Shown: one piece after another, positions 18,119 to 28,003 of the stretch | Position numbering within the stretch: position 1 is the stretch's first letter | Layout: each line of letters begins with the position of its first letter | Assembly (NCBI RefSeq): GCF_003443615.1 | Contig: NZ_CP031967.1 | Span: forward strand, 186,001 to 250,000 | Length of the DNA: 64,000 bases | Origin: Alteromonas sp. BL110 | GTDB taxonomy: Bacteria > Pseudomonadota > Gammaproteobacteria > Enterobacterales > Alteromonadaceae | Direction: 5' to 3' | Translations under genes and position numbers: made by a program | The notes under the pieces: generated by a model | Database searches by the model: none | Told to the model about the DNA's origin: nothing | What the model saw: the letters and a program-made list of their open reading frames with translations, nothing else

Positions 18119-18149
18119 CTTGAAAAATATTTCGGCCATTCCTATATAT
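18119..18149 (+). promoter_or_regulatory. Heat-shock-type promoter of the Hsp20 gene
   Basis: CTTGAAA at 18119-18125 is a good sigma-32 -35 element, with CCTATATAT 15 bases on as a weak -10. The same bases also give sigma-70 hexamers TTGAAA and TATATA at 17-base spacing, so the promoter may be used by both. Confidence 0.6.
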
Positions 18150-18151
18150 GA

Positions 18152-18242
18152 TTTGTCGGCGCTGAACAGTCAGGTCGACAAAACCGCCGCCGCAGAGTCG
18201 GGGCATTTTAATTTTAAACATATTGCTTAATTTTGAGGATAT
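18152..18242 (+). promoter_or_regulatory. Candidate ROSE-type RNA thermometer in the Hsp20 5' leader
   Basis: The last hairpin pairs ATATTGCT (18220-18227) with AGGATAT (18236-18242) around an 8-base loop. It hides the Shine-Dalgarno AGGA and leaves one bulged G. This is the layout of ROSE elements (UYGCU facing AGGA) known upstream of ibpA-type genes. A first hairpin, TTTGTCG with CGACAAA, lies at 18152-18182. Identified by eye only. Confidence 0.6.
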
Positions 18243-18246
18243 GACT

Positions 18247-18696
18247 ATGCGTACTATCGATCTATCTCCACTTTACCGTTCATTCATTGGCTCTGATCAC
18301 CTAGCGTCACTTATCGATGCAGCTTCTCGTGCAGAGAAACAGAGCACTTATCCGCCTTATAACATCGAGTTGCTTGGCGATGACAAGTACCGGGTAACCA
18401 TGGCGATTGCTGGTTTCAGTAAAGACGATGTATCTATTCAGGTAGAAGAGAATACATTAACCATTACCGGAACGAAGAAAACGGAAGCGGAAAGCAAGGA
18501 AAGTAAAGAACGTAAGTTCTTACATAAAGGCATCTCAGAGCGTAACTTTGAGCGTAAATTCCAGCTTGGCGATCATGTAAAAGTGTTAGCTGCAGATATG
18601 GAAAATGGCCTATTACACATCGATATGGAGCGAGTCATACCTGAAGCCAAGAAGCCTCGCCAAATAGAAATTGGTTCTCGTTTACTTGAGAATTAA
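18247..18696 (+). CDS. ibpA: Small heat-shock protein, Hsp20/IbpA family
   Basis: 149 residues. It starts MRTIDLSPLYRSFIGSDHLA, nearly the IbpA start, has an alpha-crystallin domain (YNIELLGDDKYRVTMAIAGF, then VQVEENTLTITGTKK-like strands, and GISERNFERKFQLGDHVKV), and a short tail without a clear I-x-I (RQIEIGS is the nearest). It is an ATP-independent holdase that hands aggregates to DnaK, encoded 17 kb away. Of the two nearby ATGs, 18247 has the right seven-base distance to AGGA; 18241 lies too close. Confidence 0.93.
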   Translation: MRTIDLSPLYRSFIGSDHLASLIDAASRAEKQSTYPPYNIELLGDDKYRVTMAIAGFSKDDVSIQVEENTLTITGTKKTEAESKESKERKFLHKGISERNFERKFQLGDHVKVLAADMENGLLHIDMERVIPEAKKPRQIEIGSRLLEN

Positions 18697-18730
18697 TAAA
18701 TAGTTTCTTGGTTTGTTTCCCAACTTTTAG

Positions 18731-18757
18731 CGGCGCCTTACGGCGCCGTTTTTTTGT
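18731..18757 (+). terminator. Intrinsic terminator after the Hsp20 gene
   Basis: CGGCGCC-TTA-CGGCGCCG stem followed by seven T. Confidence 0.93.
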
Positions 18758-18819
18758 TTTTATAAGTCGTAGATAGTGCTATTGCCTGCTCATTTAGTGT
18801 TAGCTACATCATCCACCGC

Positions 18820-19212
18820 TTAGGCATCATCTACTTCAAGAGTGTAATCAGCTTTACCTGACTCTCCCGACGTAAAGCTGCCTCTCAAAGTCTTGCCCAC
18901 GAGTTCGCCCGTCGCAGAATCTTTTATAGACTCGAAATCACTTCTAGCAACACCGCTTTCAAACTTACCTTTGTGTTGAAAAGTAACGGTACCACGCAAC
19001 CCATTTATCACACCGACAAAAGTTTCAAATCCCGTAAATTGAGCTGACATTTGCGATTGATAAGACATTAAAAACTCAACGTTAGACTCGCCACTCATAT
19101 CACCTGAATAGACCTGTTTGATACTAGCTTGAGATACCTTAATTCCTTCTGCTCTTTCACTTAGCGTGTCCTCGTCCCATTGCGTAATGGAGAAGCTTCC
19201 TTCAATTGTCAT
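18820..19212 (-). CDS. DUF3224 domain protein
   Basis: 130 residues matching the pattern of the DUF3224 beta-barrel family: SFSITQWDEDTLSE at the start, SGDMSGESNVEFLMSYQ, GFETFVGVINGLRGTVTFQHKGKFE and a C-terminal GKADYTLEVD strand. It is cytoplasmic, with no known function in the family. It is read alone, 91 bases downstream of the Nudix gene on the same strand, so it could be the tail of that transcript. Confidence 0.8.
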   Translation of the reverse strand: MTIEGSFSITQWDEDTLSERAEGIKVSQASIKQVYSGDMSGESNVEFLMSYQSQMSAQFTGFETFVGVINGLRGTVTFQHKGKFESGVARSDFESIKDSATGELVGKTLRGSFTSGESGKADYTLEVDDA

Positions 19213-19303
19213 GAATATCTCTTTTATATTAACGTTATAGTAGATTTACCTACCCTAACCTCTTATGCAGAAAAAAGACAACCTAAGAATTGTAACAGCG
19301 CGT

Positions 19304-19843
19304 TTAAATAAACCCTTTGAGCATGGCTAAGCCTACAGCGTTACAGGTACTAGCGTCCTTTATCTCTCCGTTAATGATTTTTTCCTTTAAAGCAGTTAAG
19401 GAAAGCGGAACAACCTGCAAGTCTTCTTCTTCAACATCTAGTTTTTGTTCGCCTTGGGTCAACCCTTTCGCTACGTAAATGTGGTACCCCTGATTACAAA
19501 AACCATAGGCAAGATATTGAAAGCCAACATACTCCATTGACTCAGCAGTCAAGCCCGTCTCTTCTTTAAGCTCACCCTTGGCAAGCTCCACAGGGTCAGC
19601 GTCGGGATTGCTCTCCCATGCTCCTTGTGGAAGTTCTAGCTGTCGCTCTTTAATGGTATAGCGGTATTGCTCGACCATATACACTGTGTCGCCCTCAATC
19701 GGTAAAATAATGGCAAAATCTGGTTTTTCCACCACACCATATATACCTTCATTTCCGCTATTACGACGTATTTTGTCTTCTCTTACCCGAAGCCATTTGT
19801 TTTCATAGACTACTTTTGTATCTAGCGTTTTAATATCTGACAC
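19304..19843 (-). CDS. Nudix hydrolase
   Basis: 179 residues. The Nudix box reads LPQGAWESNPDADPVELAKG followed by ELKEETGL: the EExG core and the leading Gly are present, but the usual Arg of REL is Gly and the Glu eight residues before it is Ala. The same variant occurs in a group of ADP-ribose/ADP-sugar-like Nudix proteins with GSWE...GELREETGL. Probably hydrolyses a nucleoside diphosphate linked to another moiety. It starts at GTG, with a GAGGGGG ribosome site that overlaps the stop of the upstream membrane gene (9-base gap), so the pair is coupled. Confidence 0.87.
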   Translation of the reverse strand: MSDIKTLDTKVVYENKWLRVREDKIRRNSGNEGIYGVVEKPDFAIILPIEGDTVYMVEQYRYTIKERQLELPQGAWESNPDADPVELAKGELKEETGLTAESMEYVGFQYLAYGFCNQGYHIYVAKGLTQGEQKLDVEEEDLQVVPLSLTALKEKIINGEIKDASTCNAVGLAMLKGFI

Positions 19844-19852
19844 AATTCCCCC

Positions 19853-21703
19853 TCACTCGCTGTCTTTCTCGTTTCTAAGGAAGCCTGCGCTTTCTTCCGT
19901 GTCTTTAAGCGTTAAACGCTCGTCTGAGTTTTGATTAAATGCACGGGTCTGCTGATTGACTTGGTGAATGGTGCTCGCGTTCGCTAAATCTGATTCATTT
20001 GTGATAGACGCAATGGTTTCTCTACCGCGTAAAAATGCTTTTATTTCATCAACAATTTCATTCAATTCGCCGTCGTTTTTATTCATTCCCATAACAAAAC
20101 GCGGAGCTTCCAGATTGTTCATACCACTAGTGGCAAATATTGATGTATTAATTCGGCTAGTAATAATCCAAGGCGTAATACTACTTCTTACTACAACGTT
20201 TTCAGAACGCGTAGAATCGTGAATGGCCATCCCTGTTGATACTCTCGACTCGGTATATGTACCTTCCGTTTTCATGTACATGAGTAAAGAATTAAAATTT
20301 AACTCACCCCAAAACATGTGAGAGGCGTTATTTAAAATACTGCCTGCTGCTCTGAAAGTAAGCCATGCAAATACAAGCATGAGCAAATTGTTAACCATCG
20401 AAAATGCATTATTAAGTAACGCGCTGTTGTCTACACCAATATTGATAATCAGATGGAGCAACTCGGCAAGCTGTACACCCGATGAGTAAAACAATACTGC
20501 AGCAACAACAACTGCGACTTGCGCCATAGCACTTAACGCGACTTTCGCACTTTTCGGCAATGCCAAACCTTCACTTAGGGTTGGCTGAGTTTCAATCAAT
20601 AACTCCCCTTCGAAACTTCCTTTCCCTTCCGCTTGCTCTTTAAGCTTAGGCACAAAGTCGGCATATATTCTGTTTGGAACTTCTTTGTAGCGACGGTTGG
20701 CCAAAACAATATTTTCAATATTGATGAAGATTTCGTTGGGGTGAACAGATTCCTGCATGTTTGCTCTAAATTCACTCACTTCGGTTTGAGGGGTGACTAA
20801 ATCCATGCGCTTTTTAAGCAGAGGAAATACAAGACCTATTACCACACCAATACTAATAAATAGATAAACAAAATTGAGCCATGCGCTAAAAAAAGCGTGC
20901 TCTTCCGACCAGGTTTGAAGCTTATTAATATTGTTGCCGACAATACCGTCAAGAAAAACACCTGCGCCAAGCGGAACGACTAACGCTAAGCCGATGATTA
21001 CACCAATAGACAAACCACCCGCTTTAGCTAGTTGAGAGTTCCCTTCGTTGTGGATCCCTTTTGCGGTGGATGTCCAGTTAGCAACAAAATAAATAAGCAG
21101 GATTAAAGAAAGAATAGGCATAACGACGATTTTTGCTACTTCGCCAGCAAAGCCATTACTTACGAGGAAATAAACGATAGCGTAGGTGACCAAACCCACG
21201 ATAAGCGTTGCTCCCATAGCGAGAATTTCTTGAGCTAAATGACGTAGTGGGTAAGGTAAGAAAACTAGCTTAGGGAAAATACTGTGGACTAACCGAGCGA
21301 GCCAACCTTTTGGCTCCTCAAATGTCGTGTTCCTTCTACCCATAAGCATAGAGTGCAATGACTCTTTCGAGTAAAGCAGCGCTTTTTTTTCTGCCTGGGC
21401 GGCATCTTGTTCAGATTTTGAAAAGTTATACGCCAAAGACGTGGGAACCGTTCTTCCCACGAAAAAACGCATTAGTTGAAGGATACCAACTGCCGTGTGT
21501 CGTATTCCCGATACCACTAAAATAAAGCCTACCGCTAACAAGGTATAGCCTTTTACCTTGTTAGCTTCAAATATTGCTGGCACCGAAAACACAACGTAAA
21601 CCGCCAATAGCAGCGTTAAAACACCACCAAGCGTTCTAAGCGTTCCTTCTGTCTTAAATGGGTTCTTTATGCCTAGCGTCTGAGAACCAAAATCATAAGC
21701 CAT
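19853..21703 (-). CDS. Polytopic membrane protein of unknown function, 616 residues
   Basis: About eight membrane helices, in two N-terminal pairs (near residues 24-46 and 53-80, and 165-212), a further pair (230-295) and two more (385-450). Between and after them lie large soluble segments. One follows the third pair (LVTPQTEVSEFRANMQESVHPNEIFINIENIVLANRR, given here as a region near 310-350). The C-terminal 140 residues are soluble and acidic. I recognise no family. Its stop is tightly coupled to the Nudix gene start. AAGGA sits six bases before the ATG. Confidence 0.8.
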   Translation of the reverse strand: MAYDFGSQTLGIKNPFKTEGTLRTLGGVLTLLLAVYVVFSVPAIFEANKVKGYTLLAVGFILVVSGIRHTAVGILQLMRFFVGRTVPTSLAYNFSKSEQDAAQAEKKALLYSKESLHSMLMGRRNTTFEEPKGWLARLVHSIFPKLVFLPYPLRHLAQEILAMGATLIVGLVTYAIVYFLVSNGFAGEVAKIVVMPILSLILLIYFVANWTSTAKGIHNEGNSQLAKAGGLSIGVIIGLALVVPLGAGVFLDGIVGNNINKLQTWSEEHAFFSAWLNFVYLFISIGVVIGLVFPLLKKRMDLVTPQTEVSEFRANMQESVHPNEIFINIENIVLANRRYKEVPNRIYADFVPKLKEQAEGKGSFEGELLIETQPTLSEGLALPKSAKVALSAMAQVAVVVAAVLFYSSGVQLAELLHLIINIGVDNSALLNNAFSMVNNLLMLVFAWLTFRAAGSILNNASHMFWGELNFNSLLMYMKTEGTYTESRVSTGMAIHDSTRSENVVVRSSITPWIITSRINTSIFATSGMNNLEAPRFVMGMNKNDGELNEIVDEIKAFLRGRETIASITNESDLANASTIHQVNQQTRAFNQNSDERLTLKDTEESAGFLRNEKDSE

Positions 21704-21867
21704 GATGCATCCTTTCGAAAATAAAAGGAAAAAGCATACTTAGAGTAAGTAGATTGGGCAATGACTTGTTGAGAATTTACAAATTAAAAGAGAAAGAAAA
21801 AGATTTTGAGTGTTTAAAATATGCGTTTAAATAAGGTCAGTAGCATTGCGCCACTGACCGATAGTAA

Positions 21868-22344
21868 TTAAATATACTCAACTTCGATGATTTCAACTTC
21901 AACCGCGCCAGCTGGCGTTTGAATAGTTACCGTATCATCAAGCTCTTTACCGATAAGACCGCGAGCAATAGGCGAATTAACTGAAATTAAGTTGTTCTTA
22001 ATATCAGCTTCATCATCGCCAACAATGCGGTAAGTTGTTTCTTCATCGGTATCAACGTTTAAAATGGTAACCGTTGTGCCGAAAATAACCTTGCCGGTAT
22101 TTTCCATTTTAGTTACGTCGATAATCTGTGCATTTGAAAGCTTGCCTTCAATATCCTGAATGCGGCCTTCACAGAAGCTTTGCTGTTCACGGGCAGCGTG
22201 ATATTCAGCGTTTTCTTTCAAATCACCGTGCTCACGTGCTTCGGCAATAGACTCGATAATACGTGGGCGTGTTTTTGTTTTAAGCTCATTTAATTCGTCA
22301 CGCAGCATTTGAGCGCCGCGCGCTGTCATTGGATACTGACTCAT
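21868..22344 (-). CDS. greA: Transcription elongation factor GreA
   Basis: 158 residues, the standard length. The N-terminal coiled coil starts [20 protein letters not shown] and carries the acidic tip ([19 protein letters not shown]). The C-terminal FKBP-like domain holds [13 protein letters not shown] and [16 protein letters not shown]. It rescues backtracked RNA polymerase by stimulating transcript cleavage. It lies just downstream of carAB, only 34 bases after an intrinsic terminator. Confidence 0.97.
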   Translation of the reverse strand: MSQYPMTARGAQMLRDELNELKTKTRPRIIESIAEAREHGDLKENAEYHAAREQQSFCEGRIQDIEGKLSNAQIIDVTKMENTGKVIFGTTVTILNVDTDEETTYRIVGDDEADIKNNLISVNSPIARGLIGKELDDTVTIQTPAGAVEVEIIEVEYI

Positions 22345-22378
22345 GAATACCGTCTCACTTAGCTAGTAATTTAAACAG

Positions 22379-22406
22379 AAAAGTGCGCCGCGAAGGCGCA
22401 CTTTTT
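22379..22406 (-). terminator. Intrinsic terminator between carB and greA
   Basis: AAAAGTGCGCC-GCGAA-GGCGCACTTTTT is a strong stem with T-runs both ways. On the minus strand it follows carB and stands 34 bases before the greA ATG. Confidence 0.9.
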
Positions 22407-22431
22407 ATTGATTCACACAAATGTAATATTA

Positions 22432-22452
22432 CTAGGATACCTCGTATCCTAG
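22432..22452. repeat. Perfect palindrome directly after carB
   Basis: CTAGGATAC-CTC-GTATCCTAG, a 9-bp perfect stem with a 3-base loop, 9 bases after the carB stop and 25 bases before the terminator. No T-run follows it. It could protect the carAB mRNA 3' end or be a protein site. Confidence 0.7.
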
Positions 22453-22461
22453 CGTATGTCA

Positions 22462-25400
22462 TTAGTGTTTGAGTCTAGCGTGTAGTTCTTGAACTGATGC
22501 CACTTTATTGCGGTCATCGGCAGACTTAGCACGGATAGTTGCAAACGCAGCGTTCATTGTCGTGGTGTAAGTCACCTTATTCACCAAGGCTTCACGACGA
22601 ATGTATACTGAATCTGTGATGGCTTGACGACCTTCTGTTGTGTTAATCAAATAAGCGTATTCGCCGTTCTTAATAGCATCAACAATGTTAGGACGACCTT
22701 CCGACATCTTGTTTACTACAGTGCTCATAATGCCCGCATCGTAAAGCTCAGTAGCGGTACCGCGGGTAGCTTCAATGCTAAAGCCAGCTTCTACTAACGC
22801 TTTTGCCAGCGCAATCATACGAGGCTTGTCGGTATCACGTACTGAAATAAGCGCTTTTCCTTGCTTAGGCAGTGGTGCTCCTGCACCCAAGTTAGCTTTT
22901 GCATACGCCTCTTCAAAAGTATCACCAACGCCCATTACTTCCCCTGTAGAACGCATCTCTGGGCCTAGTAGTGGGTCAACACCTTGAAACTTAGCAAAAG
23001 GAAGTACGACTTCTTTCACTGAGTAGAAAGGTGGGATAACTTCTTCTGTTACGCCCTGCTCGGCTAGGCTCACACCAGCCATCGCACGTGCAGCAACTTT
23101 AGCAAGTGGAACGCCCGTTGCTTTAGATACAAAAGGTACGGTACGCGCTGCACGAGGGTTAACCTCGATTAAGTACACTTCACCGTCTTTAATCGCAAAT
23201 TGCGTATTCATTAGGCCAACTACACCAAGTTCAAGCGCCATGGCTTTAACTTGCTCGCGCATAACATCTTGAATGTCTTTTGGTAGCGAGTGGGGAGGCA
23301 GTGAACACGCTGAGTCACCTGAGTGAACCCCGGCCTGCTCGATGTGTTCCATGATGCCGCCAATTACAACCTCTTTGCCATCGCAGATAGCATCGATATC
23401 AACTTCAATAGCGTCGTCTAGGAAGCGGTCTAGCAGTACTGGCGCGTCGTTAGACACCTTAACCGCTTCGTTTAGGTAACGCTTAAGGTCTTTGATGTCA
23501 TACACGATTTCCATCGCTCGACCACCAAGCACGTAGCTTGGACGAACCACTAGCGGGAAGCCAATCTCTTCAGCCATGTTTAGCGCTTGCTCGACATTAG
23601 TGACCGTAGCATTTGCAGGCTGCTTAAGGTTAAGCTTGTTCACCATTTGCTGGAAGCGCTCACGGTCTTCAGCACGGTCAATAGCTTCTGGTGAGGTACC
23701 GATTACCGGTACGCCAGCTGCTTCTAGAGCGCGGGCCAGCTTAAGTGGCGTTTGGCCACCGTACTGCACGATAACACCTTTTGGCTGCTCTTTAGCGACG
23801 ATTTCAAGTACATCTTCCAGTGTTACTGGCTCGAAGTACAAGCGATCTGACGTGTCATAGTCGGTTGAAACTGTTTCAGGGTTACAGTTAACCATTATGG
23901 TTTCGTAACCGTCTTCACGCATTGAAAGCGCTGCGTGAACGCAGCAGTAATCGAATTCGATACCTTGACCAATACGGTTTGGACCGCCGCCCAATACCAT
24001 GATCTTGTCTTTGTCAGTGGGCGCTGCCTCACACTCTTCGTCATACGTTGAGTACATGTAGGCTGTGCTGGTAGAGAATTCTGCCGCACAGGTATCTACA
24101 CGCTTGTAGACTGGAGAGATACCGAAACCGCGGCGGGTTTCGCGAATGTCGCTTTCTGCCACTTTGGTAAGCTCGGCAAGGCGCGCATCAGAAAAACCTT
24201 TGCGCTTAAGCGCACGCATTAAGTCAGCATCAATACCTGGTAAACCAAGCTCTGCTACTTTTGCTTCAAGAAGAATAAGATCTTCAAGCTGTACGAGGTA
24301 CCAGCGGTCGATGTTTGTAAGGTTGAATACCTCTTCAACCGTCATGCCCATACGGAATGCGTCACCAATGTACCAAATTCGCTCTGCACCCGGTTGGCGA
24401 AGCTCGTAAACCACTTTATTACGTGATTCTGGGTCTTCAAGGTCAACCATTGGATTTAGACCTGTCGCGCCTACCTCTAGACCACGTAGCGCTTTTTGAA
24501 GCGACTCTTGCTGGTTACGGCCAATGGCCATCACTTCACCTACCGACTTCATTTGGGTAGTTAGGCGATCGTTAGCACCGGCAAACTTTTCAAAGTTGAA
24601 GCGTGGGATCTTAGTCACTACGTAGTCAATAGAAGGTTCAAACGACGCTGGCGTTAAGCCACCTGTAATGTCGTTCGCCAATTCATCTAACGTGTAACCT
24701 ACCGCAAGTTTTGCGGCTACTTTCGCAATTGGGAAACCGGTTGCTTTTGAAGCAAGCGCAGATGAACGAGACACACGTGGGTTCATTTCGATGATGACTA
24801 CACGACCTGTTTTCGGGTCAACACCGAATTGTACGTTTGAACCACCGGTTTCAACACCAATCTCACGCAGTACAGCCATAGCGGCATTACGCATTAGCTG
24901 GAATTCTTTGTCGGTCAGGGTTTGTGCGGGGGCTACTGTGATTGAGTCGCCGGTATGCACGCCCATTGGGTCGAAGTTTTCGATAGTACATACGATGATG
25001 CAGTTATCTGCTTTATCACGTACCACTTCCATTTCGTACTCTTTCCAGCCTAGCAACGATTCGTCGATAAGAAGCTCGTTGGTAGGAGAAAGGTCAAGAC
25101 CGCGGTGACAAATTTCATTGAACTCGTCAATGTTGTACGCGATACCACCGCCAGTTCCACCCATGGTGAAAGAGGGGCGAATGATACAAGGGAAGCCGAT
25201 GCGGCTTAATACATCGTGCGCTTCGTCCATGGTGTGCGCGATTTCCGCACGTGGACACTCAAGGCCGATGTTTTTCATTGCTTTATCAAAGCGCTCGCGG
25301 TTTTCTGCTTTATCGATAGCATCTGCCGTTGCACCGATAAGCTCACAACCGAACTCTTCAAGTACGCCGTGCTTATCTAGCTCAAGCGCACAGTTAAGTG

Positions 25401-25683
25401 CAGTTTGTCCACCCATTGTAGGCAATATGGCATCTGGACGTTCTTTTTCGATGATCTTGCGAACCACTTCCCAGTGGATAGGCTCGATGTAAGTCGCATC
25501 TGCCATTTCTGGGTCGGTCATGATGGTTGCTGGGTTAGAGTTAACCAAAATAACACGGTAGCCTTCTTCGCGAAGAGCTTTACACGCTTGCGCGCCTGAA
25601 TAGTCGAATTCACAAGCCTGGCCAATAACAATAGGGCCAGCACCAATGATAAGAATACTTTTTATGTCGGTACGTTTTGGCAT
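22462..25683 (-). CDS. carB: Carbamoyl phosphate synthetase, large subunit
   Basis: 1073 residues, the full length of the duplicated ATP-grasp enzyme. First half starts [20 protein letters not shown] with [16 protein letters not shown]; second half has [20 protein letters not shown] and [18 protein letters not shown]. The last 140 residues form the allosteric MGS-like domain ([34 protein letters not shown]). It makes carbamoyl phosphate for arginine and pyrimidines from bicarbonate, ATP and ammonia channelled from CarA. It starts 13 bases after the carA stop. Confidence 0.98.
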   Translation of the reverse strand: MPKRTDIKSILIIGAGPIVIGQACEFDYSGAQACKALREEGYRVILVNSNPATIMTDPEMADATYIEPIHWEVVRKIIEKERPDAILPTMGGQTALNCALELDKHGVLEEFGCELIGATADAIDKAENRERFDKAMKNIGLECPRAEIAHTMDEAHDVLSRIGFPCIIRPSFTMGGTGGGIAYNIDEFNEICHRGLDLSPTNELLIDESLLGWKEYEMEVVRDKADNCIIVCTIENFDPMGVHTGDSITVAPAQTLTDKEFQLMRNAAMAVLREIGVETGGSNVQFGVDPKTGRVVIIEMNPRVSRSSALASKATGFPIAKVAAKLAVGYTLDELANDITGGLTPASFEPSIDYVVTKIPRFNFEKFAGANDRLTTQMKSVGEVMAIGRNQQESLQKALRGLEVGATGLNPMVDLEDPESRNKVVYELRQPGAERIWYIGDAFRMGMTVEEVFNLTNIDRWYLVQLEDLILLEAKVAELGLPGIDADLMRALKRKGFSDARLAELTKVAESDIRETRRGFGISPVYKRVDTCAAEFSTSTAYMYSTYDEECEAAPTDKDKIMVLGGGPNRIGQGIEFDYCCVHAALSMREDGYETIMVNCNPETVSTDYDTSDRLYFEPVTLEDVLEIVAKEQPKGVIVQYGGQTPLKLARALEAAGVPVIGTSPEAIDRAEDRERFQQMVNKLNLKQPANATVTNVEQALNMAEEIGFPLVVRPSYVLGGRAMEIVYDIKDLKRYLNEAVKVSNDAPVLLDRFLDDAIEVDIDAICDGKEVVIGGIMEHIEQAGVHSGDSACSLPPHSLPKDIQDVMREQVKAMALELGVVGLMNTQFAIKDGEVYLIEVNPRAARTVPFVSKATGVPLAKVAARAMAGVSLAEQGVTEEVIPPFYSVKEVVLPFAKFQGVDPLLGPEMRSTGEVMGVGDTFEEAYAKANLGAGAPLPKQGKALISVRDTDKPRMIALAKALVEAGFSIEATRGTATELYDAGIMSTVVNKMSEGRPNIVDAIKNGEYAYLINTTEGRQAITDSVYIRREALVNKVTYTTTMNAAFATIRAKSADDRNKVASVQELHARLKH

Positions 25684-25696
25684 AGTTGGCTAATTC

Positions 25697-26827
25697 CTAC
25701 TGCTTGTGTTGTTCAATAAGTTCGATGAAGTGATCGAATAACGGTGCCGCTTCATGAGGACCTGGACTTGCTTCAGGGTGACCCTGGAAGCTAAACGCAG
25801 GCTTGTCGGTGCGGTGGATACCCTGCAACGACTTGTCGAACAACGAAATGTGAGTTACTTCTAGGTTATCTGGCAAGCTAGACTCATCAACAGCAAAACC
25901 GTGGTTTTGGCTAGTGATCATAACTACATTGCGCTTAAGGTCTTTAACCGGATGGTTTGCACCGTGGTGACCAAACTTCATCTTCACTGTCTTTGCACCA
26001 CTTGCGATAGCAAGCAGCTGGTGACCAAGACAAATACCAAATACTGGCGTACCGGTTTCGACAATAGTTTTAATTGCGGTTACTGCATAATCGCATGGCT
26101 CTGGGTCACCCGGGCCATTTGACAAAAATACACCGTCAGGATTCATAGCCAGCACATCTTCTGCGGGCGTTTGCGCCGGTACCAGGGTTACTTTACAACC
26201 GCGGTCAGCTAGCATGCGAAGAATGTTGTTTTTAACGCCGTAGTCGTAAGCAACAACATGATATTTGAACTCACTTGGTGTTACGTAGCCTTTGCCAAGT
26301 ACCCAGCTGCCTTCGGTCCATGTTTTTGGCTCAGTAATACTCACTACTTTTGCCAAATCCATGCCTTTAAGGCCAGGGAAGTCTTTTGCTTGCGCTAGTG
26401 CGCTAGACTCGTCTAATTCATCGGAGCAAATAATGCAGCCATTTTGTGCACCTTTGTCTCGCAAGATACGCGTTAAACGGCGAGTATCTATATCAGCAAT
26501 ACCCACAACGCCTTTCGCTTTAAGGTATTCAGACAAAGTTTGCTGTTGACGAAAGTTACTAGCAACAAGAGGTAGGTCACGGATGATTAGACCTTTCGAC
26601 CAGATTTTATCTGCTTCGACGTCTTCTTCGTTAGTGCCGGTGTTGCCAATGTGTGGATAAGTAAGTGTGATGAGTTGTTCAGCGTAGGATGGGTCGGTGA
26701 GAATTTCTTGATAGCCGGTCATGGAAGTATTAAAAACAACTTCCCCAACGGCGGAGCCTGTAGCGCCTATCGCCGTACCTTTAAAAACAGAACCATCCTC
26801 TAACACCAAAAGGGCAGAATTAGCCAA
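25697..26827 (-). CDS. carA: Carbamoyl phosphate synthetase, small (glutaminase) subunit
   Basis: 376 residues from the TTG at 26827, which has GGAGG five bases before it and is where similarity to E. coli CarA begins ([20 protein letters not shown]). The class I amidotransferase domain shows the nucleophile in [17 protein letters not shown] and the His/Glu in [16 protein letters not shown]. It releases ammonia from glutamine for CarB. The frame stays open 68 codons further up, but through a leader with hairpins and with no CarA similarity. Confidence 0.96.
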   Translation of the reverse strand: MANSALLVLEDGSVFKGTAIGATGSAVGEVVFNTSMTGYQEILTDPSYAEQLITLTYPHIGNTGTNEEDVEADKIWSKGLIIRDLPLVASNFRQQQTLSEYLKAKGVVGIADIDTRRLTRILRDKGAQNGCIICSDELDESSALAQAKDFPGLKGMDLAKVVSITEPKTWTEGSWVLGKGYVTPSEFKYHVVAYDYGVKNNILRMLADRGCKVTLVPAQTPAEDVLAMNPDGVFLSNGPGDPEPCDYAVTAIKTIVETGTPVFGICLGHQLLAIASGAKTVKMKFGHHGANHPVKDLKRNVVMITSQNHGFAVDESSLPDNLEVTHISLFDKSLQGIHRTDKPAFSFQGHPEASPGPHEAAPLFDHFIELIEQHKQ

Positions 26828-26856
26828 GTCAACCTCCAGATTAAGGATAACTATGT

Positions 26857-26923
26857 GTTTGTGCAGTTTTTTGCACAAACCCCACAAAAAACGGGAGTTA
26901 TTGATAACAATACATCCCGTTTT
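26857..26923 (-). promoter_or_regulatory. Two consecutive hairpins in the carA leader, first one terminator-like
   Basis: Reading toward carA, AAAACGGGA (26923-26915) pairs with TCCCGTTTT (26895-26887), followed by a T6 run. Then GTTTGTGCA and TGCACAAAC form a second stem (26880-26857), 25 bases before the ribosome site. This is the shape of a transcription attenuator ahead of the carAB genes. Confidence 0.65.
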
Positions 26924-27199
26924 ACGATCTTTGCAGCTAATAAAACCGCACTCTTCAGCCGTTTTGGCAGCTTCAGAATACGAAATTCTGGCAAATTCCG
27001 GCGAGTATACATCACTGACTGAAAATGGCAAATTTATTTGTAATAATTTACTAAAATAACGCTTTTACCACCTTTTTTGGCCAGAACCACCGAAAGTGCA
27101 GCTTATTGCTCATTAAAAGTGCAACTTTAGTTTAACACTTTAGTCACGTCTTAAAGTTTACGTAAACCCAAACGGTTTCACACCAACCTTAATTAACGC

Positions 27200-28003
27200 T
27201 TATAGCTTTAAATCCAGAACGTCAACCATGGAGTATAGACCAGGTTGTTTTCCATACAACCAATTTGCAGCATGCACAGCACCTTTAGCAAAAGTAAGGC
27301 GACTTGAGGCTTTATGCGTAATTTCTAAACGCTCACCAATATCCGCGAATAATGCAGTGTGCTCGCCGACGATGTCTCCGGCACGCACTGTTGCAAATCC
27401 AATGGTACCTTGATCCCGTTCAGGCTCTTTTCCTTCTCTGCCGTATACAGCACAAGTTTTGAGGTCGCGACCTAATTCGTCGGCAATAGCTTCACCAATA
27501 GCCATTGCTGTGCCTGAAGGTGCATCTTGTTTAAACCTGTGGTGTGCTTCGGTAATTTCGATATCTGCCGTTTCACCTAACACGCTCGCAGCTTGGCGAA
27601 CTAGTGAAAGCATTAAATTTACGCCTACACTGTAATTAGCAGCGAATACAATAGGAATATGCTTTGCGGCTTCATCTAATGCCGCTAACTGGGCATCGTT
27701 CAAACCGGTAGTACCGATTACGACAGGCATATTGTTTTTTACACACCACGCGAGATTACTTTCGATAACCGACGGCAAAGTAAAGTCAATCATCACATCT
27801 GCGTCGTTGCCGCTTAAATTCGAAAGCGCAGTGCACTCGATGTCTTTTTTACCAATACCGGCCAGTTCACCTACGTTTAGGCCAACCCAAGGTGAATCAT
27901 CGCGTACTGTAGCAACGCTAAGCTCAGCGTTTTCACTTAAATCCAACGCTTCGACTAATACGCGCCCCATACGCCCGTTGGCGCCAAATAATCCTACTTT
28001 CAT
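27200..28003 (-). CDS. dapB: 4-hydroxy-tetrahydrodipicolinate reductase
   Basis: 267 residues. The nucleotide-binding start is KVGLFGANGRMGRVLVEAL; the catalytic region is ITEAHHRFKQDAPSGTAMAIGEAIA, with His-His, Lys and the SGTA substrate loop; RAGDIVGEHTALFADIGERLEITHKASSR follows. It reduces the cyclic intermediate of the lysine/diaminopimelate pathway. It lies upstream of carAB on the same strand, 372 bases before the carA start, as in many gammaproteobacteria. Confidence 0.97.
   Translation of the reverse strand: MKVGLFGANGRMGRVLVEALDLSENAELSVATVRDDSPWVGLNVGELAGIGKKDIECTALSNLSGNDADVMIDFTLPSVIESNLAWCVKNNMPVVIGTTGLNDAQLAALDEAAKHIPIVFAANYSVGVNLMLSLVRQAASVLGETADIEITEAHHRFKQDAPSGTAMAIGEAIADELGRDLKTCAVYGREGKEPERDQGTIGFATVRAGDIVGEHTALFADIGERLEITHKASSRLTFAKGAVHAANWLYGKQPGLYSMVDVLDLKL

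Noticed and set aside
26828..27031. 68-codon N-terminal extension of CarA
   Set aside because: It has no similarity to CarA, runs through leader hairpins, and a TTG with an excellent GGAGG site stands where CarA similarity begins.
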